Assembly (NCBI GenBank): GCA_036936605.1
Contig: JAUPFV010000001.1
Span: 314,356,809-314,420,808 of the forward strand
Reading direction: 5' to 3'
Origin: Limnanthes douglasii subsp. nivea
Lineage: Eukaryota; Streptophyta; Magnoliopsida; Brassicales; Limnanthaceae
Length of the DNA stretch: 64,000 bases
The notes beneath the pieces are model-generated. The model worked only from the letters and a program-made list of their open reading frames with translations. It did no database searches and was not told where the DNA came from. Below, in pieces: positions 23,720 to 35,158 of the stretch (its first letter is position 1; every line of letters begins with the position of its first letter). The translations under genes and the position numbers were made by a program.

Positions 23720-24384
23720 GATTGCAATGAGCCAGATGGAGGGGTAAGTTTTAATAGCATTTGGGTTAGTACTTGAGGAACAACTATGACGGCCAACCCA
23801 GTGGCGTATCCCCAAGGCATTCATTTAGGTTTCAAAGTCATACAACTATGTAACTATGGCCCTCATTAACCAAGTGTTACGATAAAGGAATAAAGAGGAA
23901 GACAAATTACAAAGGAGAAATCGGATTACCTTTTTTGAAACACAACTTGTTCGAGAAAGAAATATTTTGGTTCTTTTTACATGCAGAGGATTCTTTAGAA
24001 GAAAATGAAATGGTATTCCCTTTGTTACTAAGTTACTTGTTTAAATAACCCATTTACATATTTGATTGCATTTTTCAAAATAAAACTGCCCTACACGCGA
24101 TGGGATGGCAGTTGTCGCTGTCAAATATACAACTCGACAAGTTGATTATTCCCAATCGTTGTTTTAAATGCTTAAATGGCTTCGTTATCAGAAACAACTG
24201 CTACAAATTGGACACGTGTCGAACAGCACCTGAAGCGCCAGCATAATTATTATTATATTTCCCACATTACACCTTTATTCATTACCACCTCCTCTATTAT
24301 GAACCTTTATCCAATTAACGTTCTTTTGTTTTAATGTATGCATTATGTGTCTTTTACACACAATCCCTGAACTAGGAGGTGCTC
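23720..24384. other. Tat copy 1 region before the 3' LTR, no gene seen
   Basis: Upstream (on the - strand) of the antisense ORF start, so possibly its promoter and leader. It ends with AGGAGGTGCTC directly before the TGATGAGGG of the 3' LTR, a plausible polypurine tract. Confidence 0.5.
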
Positions 24385-24520
24385 TGATGAGGGAAGGTTA
24401 ATCATCTCACATAGTCGAACAAAAGGAAATCGAAGAAGACGGACTTAAACCTTAAATAGGCAAACAATGAAGTAAGAAAGCGGATCGACAAGATTCCAGA
24501 TCGACCAGAGTGTTGGATCA
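24385..24520 (+). repeat. Truncated 3' LTR of Tat copy 1
   Basis: About 130 bp match the start of the 5' LTR (14856 onward). The match ends at the word GTTGGAT, after which copia-related DNA begins. Confidence 0.85.
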
Positions 24521-25240
24521 ACTTTTTTTAACCTCATAATCTCGTGTTATCACTCCAAAACAATTCAAATTTGATTGTCTGATATTTCGGTTAAACCTAA
24601 TTTTATTGTTGTTCAACTTTGACCAATTATTTGGGTTTGACAAATACAAATAGTAACCAAACCAATACAATGGACCAAACAACTCGACATCAAGAGTAGT
24701 AGTTTTACTTTAAAATGGCTATCAGACAGTAACTCATACTTTTTTCCTCACTCTACTCGCAAAGACCAAAGGGTCTTTAAGATTAAAACTAACCCCTCAA
24801 TAAGAACGAGAAATTTCCAGCCTTTGTGAAAATATCAGCAACCTGCAAAGCTGATGGAACATATGGAAGCGAGATAGTGTTAATCTGAAGATGATGTCGA
24901 GTGAAGTGACAATCTATTTCAATGTGCTTCGTCCTCTCATGAAAAACAGAATTCTTTGCTATTTGCATGGCGCTTTTGTTATCACAATGTAAGGATGTAG
25001 GTTTAGTAACATTAACCCACATATCTGCAAGAAGCCACCGTAACCAAACAATCTCACATATGGTCACAGTCATAGCACGGTACTCAGCTTCAGTAGACAA
25101 TCCAAAGACAACATCTTGTTTCTTAATTTTCTATGAGATTAATGAATCTCTAAGGAAAAGACACGTAGTTCTTTTTTATCAGCAACTATTGGGAGAATGG
25201 CAAAAAGATATCCTCAAAGGTTAATCTGAGGCGCGTTCAA
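24521..25240 (-). mobile_element. Ty1/copia fragment: RNase H end and possible LTR piece
   Basis: On the - strand, 25100-24789 encodes a copia RNase H C-terminus with [45 protein letters not shown] and VADIFTKA. Downstream on that strand a TTGAGGGG stretch (about 24795) resembles a polypurine tract, so 24521-24790 may be LTR sequence. No other copia domains and no target duplication were found. It is a truncated relic different from the copia element at 55518. Confidence 0.82.
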
Positions 25241-25249
25241 AAGGTTTAG

Positions 25250-26750
25250 AAAAGTACAGATAATTCTTTGAGTTTTACTCTTAATTTCTATATCTTTTAC
25301 CTTTCAATATTCGTAATTCATTTTAAACCCTTTTTTGTATCGATACAAAAGTCCCAACATCATCACTTGGAAGGTTTTAAGGTTACCTTCAAAACGTTGA
25401 ACTAATGGGGCGAGGAGAATTGGTGTAATGGCTTCCACAAATGCTTCACTTCGAACAATCTAGTTTAGAGTCATCTTTGGAGGACTAATTCAAAATGTAA
25501 TTTGTCATGGAAAGAATTTACTACCTCGCCTCGTCCATCGGCTATTCTTGACCGAATTAAGGTTTCTAATAGCAAGATTTATCTTCCGACAAGGACGATG
25601 GATCTTATTCATCTAGTGGAGAGAGTTGATGCTAATACGTATGGTTCAAAGAAAGACACAATGGCAATAAGGATGTGCATCAGCCCGATGAGCCATTACC
25701 AGTAATGTTTATGTCTGATGCTGAAGTGGGTAAGATACCCAAAGAGTTTCTCGTCTTAAAAAAGGAGAAATTTGAGTGCCTCAAAAACACACCAAAAGAG
25801 CAAGAATATGAGTAAAGAAAGGAAAAAGAAGAAGAATAAAATGAAGATTAGTTCTAAAATTATACAGTAACCGAACCACATTCCCGATCTGTTTCGATGG
25901 TAGAGGAAATGGCCTATGATGATAATAACCCAATAGGTAATGCATAGGGGACTGATTTTGAGGCTTTTAAACAAAAAAAAATTCTAATCTAAATAATCCA
26001 TTTGAAGACATACCTTTCCAGTTAGTGAAAGAACAAGACACGCATACATACGCAATGTTGGGCTTTGTGAAGCTTTTTTTGAGCTAGAAAAGAAGGTAAA
26101 CGCACATAAAGAAACCATTTATCTGCTTAAAATAAATATGAGCGTCATAATAAGGCTTTCAAAAAGCAAAAAAAGCATATTGGTTGTTTGAGAAACCAAA
26201 TTATGGATGTTGACAAAGATCTAAAACAACTAAAGACTGCTCACGAAGTTGATATTGTTGAGTTGAATCATCTAGAGTAGAGAAGATCCATAAATATAAA
26301 AAACAGACTAAATATGATAAGGATGCTTTAGAGAATCTGTTGAAATCTTTAAAGACTATGATGCACTCGCTAAAATATTCGATGGGGAGCTAATAGCATT
26401 TAAGACTCAATCTTTAATAGATAAGGAAGTTGTGGTGGATGAGTATGTCGACAAAATCTTAAGAGTCCTTACATAAGCGAGATGTTACGATTAAGTTTGG
26501 TATGGTATTGCACTTTCACAAAGCATTCCCAAATCTGAAACTCGGAACTCTTTGGGAGTTGGTCCCAGAATAATTATGGCATAATGATATGGCTTTAACA
26601 TATCAACTAGGCATTTTGATAAATATCAATAAAAAAAAGTGTTCATAAAAGTGAATGTGGAAGCTCCAAATGTGGGAGCTCCGAGGAAGATGATACCAAA
26701 GAGGAAGATCCCTGAAGCTTTGTATGGCCAAGATATTTTGTAGTATTGTT
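25250..26750 (+). pseudogene. Probable antisense ORF of Tat element 2
   Basis: Fragments of open frame on the + strand (for example 25502-25705) continue as IPKEFLVLKKEKFECL (about 25740). Later pieces are rich in Glu, Lys and Leu with heptad-like spacing (about 26060-26280, probably coiled coil) and end near 26740. It lies downstream of integrase and in the opposite orientation to it, the same place as the antisense ORF of copy 1. No domain was recognised directly, so the assignment rests on position and composition. Confidence 0.45.
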
Positions 26751-26965
26751 CGGATTTTTTTTGTCTAAGTCTTTAGCATAGTCAATCTATTTTGTGTTCT
26801 CGAATTTATGAATGGATTGATTTTTTTTATTCATCATATTTAAAAAAATTAATCATTCATCTAATAATGCATTCAAATTATTTTCAGTTTGACTTAACCG
26901 ACTCCCACCTATGTATCAAAACAATTACTTCACTCTAGACATATATCCTTTCAAATCTGATTATC

Positions 26966-27205
26966 CTGACCAACTAGTGTTGGAACTTTTTAATTGTGGC
27001 CAAATAAATTTGGAACCTTGTAACTATGACCAATTAATATTTGTACATTTACACATTCCCAACCAATGTTGGAACTTTGTAAATGTGACCAACTAAAGGT
27101 GGAACCTTTAAACATGACAAACTAATGTTGGAACTTGTTAAATGTGACCAACTAAAGTTGGAACCTTTACACATGAACAACTAATATTGGAAACTTTCAG
27201 ATATG
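26966..27205. repeat. Minisatellite, ~31-bp units (GACCAACTAA-TTGGAAC)
   Basis: About eight imperfect units alternate the words GACCAACTAA and GTTGGAACCTTT. The region lies between integrase and the antisense ORF of the second Tat element. Confidence 0.85.
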
Positions 27206-27239
27206 TCCATCAATATCCAAAGAAATAAAATGAAATTAG

Positions 27240-28590
27240 AAGATTTATAAAAGGAAAAACGATTCATAGAATTTAAGTGGTTCATACTCCTCATTAAAAC
27301 CTCCCGGAGCCACCAGGGTAGGAAACAATATGTCCTCGGATATTTACATAAGAGAAATAAAAGATAAATATTATATTTCTTTAAAATTATTTGAGACAGA
27401 GTCTTAAGTGCTCAATATTCCACGAATTTTGAAGAGGATTGGCTTCTCGATCTACCTATCGATAGGTTCCAAACTTAATTCTTTCAAAACTAAATAGGGG
27501 CCTTCCCAATTGGGTGCTAACTTCCCTAGCCTTTTATTTTTATTTTGTAGATAACCTTTTTTAAAAATTTATCCCTCATTTTGAAATTTCTTATTCAGGC
27601 CTGCGACGCAGATCGGCTTCTCATGAGATTCTGATAAAGAAGAGATCTTAGATGTGCCCTTATTCGTTTTTATTTAATCATATATAGCTCAATGTTGTTT
27701 GTCTATATCATTCTCCTTTCAGAATAATTTTAAATTTGGAAAGACGGGAGAGTATACTCAGTTGGGGTTACCGCATTCATCCCTTAAGCCAATGCAAATG
27801 GGGGTTCTTGTGTTGTTATTCGGTGTGTAGTATGATAAGCCTACAACACTTCCTGTAAATAACTTACCCAGTTTCCTACTACCCGTTCTAAATGTTTCTT
27901 CAAGCCATTGATGATGCTTCTATTGACAACTTCTACTTGTCCATTGGTTTGGGGTTGAAATGGGACGAAAAACAATGTTGAATCCCTCAGGAAGTACTGA
28001 ATATCTAAATGTCCTTATTTTCAAATTAAGAGCCATTATTTGTCGTAATGGTTCTTGGTATTCTGAACCTATAACATATATTCGACAAGATAAATTTAAT
28101 AAAAACTTTAGACGTAGTTTTGGAAAGAGGTTATGCTTCCGCTACTAAGAAAAAATCACCTACCATAATAATGGTTTGACGTCTACGGACGCCATTGGCA
28201 GAGGTCCAACCAAATCAAGCTCCCATCTTTCGAAGGCAAATGCCTCATATATAAACTCTAGTGGTACATCTGGCATGTGTATTGTGCTCGCAAGTCGTTG
28301 ACAATAATCACAATATCGGACTAATTCGTTAGCATTCATCTTAATAGAAGGCTAATAGTACTTTGCCAATAAAACCCTTTTAGTTCAAGTCTTATAGCCA
28401 AAATGGGTAGATCCTTCCACATTCTGTAATTCGGATAGGATCATTTCAGATTCATTAGCCCCAAGGCAACGTAATAATGGCCGACTGAGAGAATTTTTAT
28501 AGAGGATATCTTCAAGGACTATGAAATTATGTGCTTTGAACCTTAACTTCTTTGTCTATGCTTTATCAGTAGGTAGGGTCCTTTATTGAT
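27240..28590 (-). pseudogene. Integrase of Tat element 2 (broken)
   Basis: On the - strand one reads a zinc-binding CDYCQRLA (about 28300), then FERWELDLVGPLPMAS (about 28225-28180), NGQVEVVNRSIINGL carrying the catalytic glutamate region (about 27940-27895), and KLAPNWEGPY (about 27515), which is typical of the gypsy integrase C-terminus. Several stops and frameshifts interrupt it. Confidence 0.8.
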
Positions 28591-28599
28591 AAATTTTTT

Positions 28600-29210
28600 G
28601 ATGTCATACCTCTAATATTTATATGTGATAGTTTATCTATGGTATTATTTATAAGTAGCTACGAATCACTTATTAGACAAACTTTTTTGGCACTGCATAT
28701 TTATGCAAGCCATAATCCTTCCAATGTTGCCTCATACGATACTTCATTATTTGAGGCTTTGAAACCAATACATATTTCTTGATACATCGAATCTTCGAAT
28801 AGAGTTATCAAGTAGACTCCTGCTCCACCACCCAAAATGATTAATCATTCATCTGTTTGAGCTGTCCATTCAATCACAAGTTTCTCAATATTTAGCCAAG
28901 TTTCTTGTCTTCCATAGTGGAATTCAACTGAAAATCTACCACGGGTTGAGTTTTACTTGTTTTTCGGGAGTAAGTTCAATATCATAACCTCCCAATGCCA
29001 ACAACCAGTTAATCATTCGACCTGACACATCTGGTCTTTACAACATATTTTTTAGTAGAAATAAGTTTGAAAAATAATTGAATAAGACTTGAAATATACC
29101 CTCATTTTCTGAGCTGCAATCACTATAGGTAAGGCTAACTTTTCAAGATTTAAGCATTTTTTTCAGCATCTAGCCAGCTTTTATTTATATAATAAACATG
29201 GCATAGGAAA
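28600..29210 (-). pseudogene. RNase H and second RNase H of Tat element 2
   Basis: On the - strand KMRVYFKSYSIIFQT (about 29100-29060) matches the end of the gypsy RNase H seen in copy 1. A GGGAGVYL stretch (about 28830-28800) and SNNEVSYEA (about 28750) match the second RNase H. Multiple stops are present. Confidence 0.7.
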
Positions 29211-29389
29211 CCTTCAATTTATGTAACCAAGATGAAACTTACTGTATAGTCTAATACTACAAAGTAGATATACAATTTCTCCCCAATAATAGGTCGGGTT
29301 AATGTTTCCAGAGAAGATAAATGCTTTTTATTTTTTATGAAGGCTTTGTCGAACTCCGAAGTCAGCAAATTTGTTTGCGTTTCTCAAAA

Positions 29390-30080
29390 ATTGGAAAAAC
29401 AATGCACATTTATCTGAAGGTATTGATATAAATCTGTTGAATGCGGCTAACCTTCCGTTCAAATTTTATACTATTATAAACCTTAGAGGAGCCATGGCAA
29501 GTAAAGTGTTCAATTGTAGTGGGTCGGCTTGAATACCTTTTTCACTGATAATATACCCCAAAACGTTTTTGCACCACACTCCGTATGTACACTTTTATAG
29601 GTTCAATTTTAAATTAATTGCTTTTAAATTATAAAATGTTTCCTTCAGATCGGAGAAATGATCCTTATCATTTGCATTTTTAATCAACATATCGTCAATA
29701 TAAATCTTAACATTTCTTCTGGTCTAACTAGAGAAGGCTTCATTTACCAAATGTTGATAAGTGGCCCCTATATTCTTCGAACCCAATGGCATGAATTTAT
29801 AGCAATGAAGGAATCAATCACATGTGCACTAATCCCAGTGAACCCATCCTTAGACATCCTTAGGCCAGGCTTTGTTGAGGTCGGTGAAGTTGAAACACAT
29901 CTTCCATTTCTCGTTCTTGTTTTTTACTAACACGGTATTGGAAACTTAGGTTGGGTGCGTTTATTCTCTTATGTGGCCTAACTTGAGAAAAATCTAAACT
30001 TCTTTGGCGATGTCGTCAAGTTTTCCTGAAGAAATGTTTTGTCACTTTCGTAATATCGACCGTAGTCTTATATCAATTAA
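29390..30080 (-). pseudogene. Reverse transcriptase of Tat element 2
   Basis: On the - strand an intact catalytic box Tyr-Ile-Asp-Asp-Met-Leu is present at about 29700-29683. CFNFTDLNKA (about 29900-29870) precedes it, and LGYIISEKGIQADP (about 29560-29520) follows it as in gypsy RTs. Stops and frameshifts elsewhere disable it. Confidence 0.82.
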
Positions 30081-30611
30081 TAATTTATACCAAATTACAG
30101 ATAAAATGACTCATACGGCATTATCACCGCTTCATAAAAAACATCAAAGTTCTGCCGCTATAATTCCAATAGTTTTACTTTGAAATTGGGTCCAATTGGT
30201 TCCACACTCAAATTATATTCCCTATCATGAAGGTCTCATCAATTACATCACTCAGGGGATTGTCACACATTCTCTCATCTCACTGGTTGTCAACCTCGGT
30301 TCTTATGTGATTGTTATCGCCAAGCTAATGATCCTCCCTCCGTTTTATTAATTGTTATTGAGTCGGCTTTGTTGGAGCTTATGAATTCGCACAACATATT
30401 TAGGCTCTTATTTGGCTTACCCTGATTATTTTGACCCGGTCCCAACATGATACTTGAGGTATTTCCAGAAATAGGAGGCCTCGGTTCTCATTCAATGCAG
30501 CCATAGTCATCCTACAATGACGTTGTACAAACCTGGCGCATCAGCTATCATAAACAAAGACTGCCTTGTTTTTTCCTTGTCATCCTTGCTAGTATTCACT
30601 AAAGGTTTCAG

Positions 30612-30818
30612 CTATCCTACATACGTATATGACCTACCCTCGTAGCTAACAAGTTGTATGTTAGTCGAGTTGTATGGCGGTACTCCTAGCATCTTTTCGT
30701 AATTGGACTTGAAGATTAAGTTGGTCGAGCTGCCATTATCAACCAGAATATGGGCTACCATGACCTCTCCTATGTCTAGATTAATAATCACATCATCCTC
30801 ATGGGGGATGACCATCAC
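30612..30818 (-). pseudogene. Retropepsin-like protease of Tat element 2
   Basis: A 68-codon open piece contains INLDIGEVMVAHILVDNGSS, in which D-N-G-S-S is the aspartic protease active-site segment (usually D-x-G-S/T). The matching region of Tat copy at 62060 reads D-G-G-S-S. The protease would cut the gag-pol polyprotein. Confidence 0.8.
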
Positions 30819-30864
30819 CCCTCATATCGTCATTATTAAAAGTTAGTTTGGGGATTAGCTTTCT

Positions 30865-32700
30865 TTAACGGTGATGGGAGGATTCATCCATCATGAGGAC
30901 CTCTAGATATTTTTTGGAGGGTTTATCATTGATCCAAACAACACCCCCTCCCCCGGGAGATAGTGTATAGTCTTTATTTTTTTCCTTTGTCGTCTTGTCG
31001 TTGATCATTTTTCTCGTCGGCTGGTTCGCCAGCATTTTTATCTTCACAATGATCACCCTCATTACACTTTACAAATTGGGTGAGCTCCACGTTGTTAATC
31101 AGTCATTCAATGTTTTCTCATAGCTTCCAACAATCAATGGTCTAATTCTCATGGTCATTATAAAAAGATCAATAGTATCTGCGAGACTGATCATTGCTTG
31201 AAGCCAACATATGGCAAGGTGTTTAGTATCTTGTCTTTTGTTTTGTTTTTTTGTAAATAAAGGTGATATTGTCTGTCAATGGTGTGAAATATGGTGCAGG
31301 GTTGTCAAAGTATGAGTCTATGGCCTACTTGGTGGGATACGAGAAAGCTCGTTGCATGTGACGTCATTGCATCTGGCCTCGTCTCCTATTTTCTTGTCTG
31401 GTGTTGTTATCTTTGGCGATTGGGGCACTGAATGAGTAGATGCCCCCTGTTCAATTCCTCTACTCGAATGAACTGTTCTGACCTAAAAAAGAATGTCACT
31501 TATAGTATCGACCGATAATTGTACGAGGTCATCGTATCGAGGCCCCTCGGTGCTTAATCCTCTCTAGAACGAGGCCATCTCTACATCTTCTTTTCATGTA
31601 GACAACATATTATCCCGTGTACAAATACCCTCACATAAATTTTAATTGTCTCTCATTGTTGTTGTTATATATTCTAGATGGATGATCCATCCTTTTTATG
31701 CTCTTTATTGTCTATAAATCGGCTCCTGAAAGCGCCTTATAGATCCACAAAATCATGGATCGTCCTTTTTGGTAGTCTGTTGAACCATACAATGGTGTTT
31801 CCTTTTAACTTCATGGAGAAAACTCGACAGAGCAGGACATCGTCTCGGTTGAATGTCATCCTCATACTCCTGAACTGTTCTAGATGATACTCTGGGTCCC
31901 TTTAGCCATTATAGGAGTCTATTCGGTATAAATCAAATTTTTTGGGTAGCTTTCCTTCTATGATCTTCCTTACAGAGAGTCTTATAGAATGTAAGTATTC
32001 ATTTTTTGTCTCTCTCCACTGTACTCGACCTCATTCTTTGCTTTGCTTTTCCTGGAGATATGACGGTTTCTCACGATCGGGATCCCTGCGCTTTTTTCTT
32101 ATCTGTTTATCTCTCCTACTTTTTCCCTCGTTATGCTCATCCTCTCGGTCTAAATTTTTATTTCTCTTGTCTTTTGACACGACCATTTCCATCAACAGTT
32201 GAAGCACATTGATCATTGTTTACATTTTTTCCTGAGCCTCATGGATCTCTCGACCTGCAACTGGCCTACCTTGATTTTTTCTCGTCTCATTTTCTCCATT
32301 TGCAATTCAACATTTAGATATTAGATGGTATAGCGAACATACCTTGTTTTTGGGGGATTATCTCCCTTAATCGGTCAGGATTAGTATGTGTGATGATGAC
32401 TAGGTTTATAGGTTCGTCTTGGGGTTGGCCTCCTCCATACTCGTAGTCTAGATGTGACCATGGTCAGCGGGTCGATGGTAGTAATCATGACTTATCCAGT
32501 CATTAAATGTTGGCCTCTCACATTGTCTAATGGCTAATCTTACCCCAAATTAACCCTGCCGGATGGCTACCTTGCCAATATTCTCAAACTAATAGCTATG
32601 TTTCTTCGACAAAACAGGTGTTCGAGTTGTCCCTTTCGATTCTTGATCTCATTGTTACCATTGGTTAGTTAACACTGGTATGACAAGAGAAGAAGTTACC
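30865..32700 (-). pseudogene. gag of Tat element 2 (broken)
   Basis: On the - strand a sequence near 31190-31080 aligns with the gag zinc-motif region of copy 1: FYNDHEN, then DCWKL, ENIE, LINNVELTQFV. Upstream (to about 32700) lies the rest of gag with charged stretches such as 32216-32031. No continuous frame survives. Confidence 0.65.
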
Positions 32701-32712
32701 CATAGAAGATGC

Positions 32713-33300
32713 CAAATTTGTTAAAGTATTTCCTTTTCAAACATGATGCCAAAGTAACAAATATGGATTCATAAAAGAAATAAAACTTTTTGAATAAAAT
32801 GTCTAATTATCTATGTATTATTTTGTCTTTGAAAAAGTATTGTTAGGGTTTTTATTTCTTTTATAATCTTTACATGGCAATTTTTATCTTCATATCAATA
32901 TTTTATATATTTATATTGGGTCAACCTCATTCAAATGATGGTCGTGAATCAAAATGGGTGTTAAAACACGTTACCTTTTTGTGTGTCAACATGCATTACT
33001 TCATGGTAACTGCTCGTGTGCTTCGGTATGTTTTTCTCGTGTGTTTGTTCGGTTCCTCGTCTATGTAGGTAAATTTCCCTCGGCTCGTATTACTCGTTTT
33101 CCTTTTAAATTATTGTGGTCCTCCTCTGACATTACATTGGGGGGTTGTCTCGATTCTTGTTATGCGTCGACATATTGTGCTTGGTTTGTATTATTCTTAA
33201 CCCACGTTTTGGTTTTTAATAGTGATTTGTTTCTTCCAAATGATGAATTTATTTGTTATTTAGCTAGTCCATTGTAAAAGTGTGCCTTGTCGGCATAAGG
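32713..33300. other. Probable 5' LTR region of Tat element 2
   Basis: This sequence lies just outside the putative primer-binding site and has no recognisable protein. Open frames at 32874-33277 on + have no family match. The outer LTR end was not found. Confidence 0.35.
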
Positions 33301-34777
33301 AGTATATAATATGTGTAGGATTTTATTTTTTTACCTCATCTTTGATTGCATACCCATTATCACAAGACAAATTTTTATATCTCGGCTTTGGTTACATACC
33401 CTATTATATATGATACTGGGGTGATAACTTGAGATAACAAGCAATAGATAGGCCCTCATTTAACAACTTCATTATTTCCACCTTTTTAGTTTGAGTTGTG
33501 TATTTTAAAAACCTTAACTTGCTTTTTTACTTATCTGTGGAAGATAGAAACCGATTTTGGTTTATTGGGTTCAGATAGAAATTGATTTGGGATCATGAAA
33601 GATAGAACATGGACAAATATAAACCAATTTAGGTTTTTAAGGTTAAAATAGAAAGCAACTTATGAACGTAGAAGATATAGAAATCAATTTAACTTTTTAG
33701 GGCTTAGATGGTTCAGTGAATTTGATTTGGGTAAATTTTGAGTTAATGAGAGATAATCGGTTGGTTATTAGGTTAATCGGTCATACTATTTTTTAAATTT
33801 AATGGGTTGGGTTGTGTCAGGATTTAATTTAAAAGTAAAGGGTTGAGTTGGGTAAATAAGTTAGGTAAATAGTTAAATTAAATATTAAATGTAACTATTT
33901 AAATAATTACATCTTCCATATGGCATCATACGTGGAAGCTGACGTGACAAGCCCAAGAGTATTATTAGGCAGAATTGAATGACATCATGAGAGATTATAT
34001 TTGCAACACTTTGGAAACGTGAGGGATTGATTTGTTAAACAAGTGATATGCTGGACCATTGTGAGACAAGTGGCAAATGTGAGGGACTAGTCACGTTTTT
34101 TAGTCGTGGTATTATCAATAACTATAACACTCTAATCTCATCTGCAACTGACTCAACAAAGAAAAGATTTAAAACTTGGTAAGAATCTACAAAAACATTA
34201 TTTTATTTTTCCTATATTTCAGATAGAATTAACAATTTTTTCTCATATTTGACTTGGAGTACAACAACTTTCAAGAAAAGAAACTCATAGAAGCAAAACT
34301 AGCAATGATAATACAAACCCCAATAATCATCCCATAATAGGGGAAAATATGTTGAATGTGGAGGTTTTTGTATATGAGTATGCAATGGACCTCATCTAGA
34401 ATATGAACATTTTATAAAAAATTGAAAGTGACATTCAATCTATCCGACGAGCTCAATTATTTTATATGTTTTTAAACATCAGAACACTAACATGTATTGA
34501 TTTACATGTGATGTAATGAAGCAACACAAGAGTGCTAATATTTTGAAAGTTCACAAACTCATATATTTCAAGAAGTTCATGTTTTACAGGTAGGTACACA
34601 TTACGCAAGAACAAATAAATCATATATCACAGCTCAAATTAATTCACATTTAACAAATAAATCATATTTTGCAAGTCATTGTAATTCTATAAAATAATAT
34701 AGAACTAAATTACTAATCACATTTCACAAGGCAAAGTAATTTGTATTCTGTAACACTTTATATCACAAAAGGGTAAA
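33300..34777. other. Gene-free spacer with degenerate repeats
   Basis: Short degenerate repeats of the type AGATAGAAAxxGATTT recur at about 33538-33715. The segment 33905-34110 contains words such as GTGACAAGTGGCAAATG and GAGGGACTAGT that resemble MITE ends, but no inverted partner was found. From about 34600 the TTTCGCAA-type words begin. No gene was seen. Confidence 0.45.
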
Positions 34778-35158
34778 GTCCGCATTTCGCAAGTACAAGT
34801 ATCTCTATGTTTCGCAAATTTAAAACTTGTGTATAAATATATTATGTTTTACAACCATATGTTTCATAAGACACATATGTCATGTTTTGTGTTAACATAT
34901 AAATGAATATATGATTATATATTTAGCAAGTGTAATATACCATGTGTTTGGTATAATCTACCGGTTCAAAATATATGGTGGTATGTCTAGATCATAATTA
35001 GTGTAATCTACCGGTTCAAGATGTGCGGATGTACCAACATCTTCCCCGATCACGTTCATTTATTTGAACTGTCTAGTATCTGATCCATAATATGACAACA
35101 ATTTTATTTATACAACCAACTTAGCTAAAAAACAAACATGTTAAGGTTAGTCAAAATT

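Larger units (their letters stand above)
14856..24520 (+). mobile_element. Decayed Ty3/gypsy (Tat-lineage) retrotransposon, copy 1
   Basis: The order is 5' LTR, gag, protease remnant, reverse transcriptase, RNase H, second (archaeal-type) RNase H, integrase, antisense ORF and truncated 3' LTR. The 3' LTR starts at 24385 with the same TGATGAGGG word as the 5' LTR at 14856 and breaks off near 24520 against a copia fragment. The second RNase H and the antisense ORF downstream of integrase are hallmarks of the Tat lineage. Many stops, frameshifts and deletions make it non-autonomous. A paralogous copy starts at 54792. Confidence 0.88.
25250..33300 (-). mobile_element. Second decayed Tat-like Ty3/gypsy element (- strand)
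   Basis: Read on the - strand the order is gag, protease, reverse transcriptase, RNase H, second RNase H, integrase, a tandem-repeat region and an antisense ORF (here on +). It is more decayed than copy 1. A word resembling the TTTGGC start of a gypsy primer-binding site follows TTTAACA at about 32710 (- strand), so the 5' LTR would lie to the right of about 32712. Neither LTR could be delimited by eye because no matching pair was found. Confidence 0.75.

Noticed and set aside
33905..34110. Candidate second MITE (GAGGGACTAGT-type words)
   Set aside because: No inverted partner or target duplication could be found by eye.
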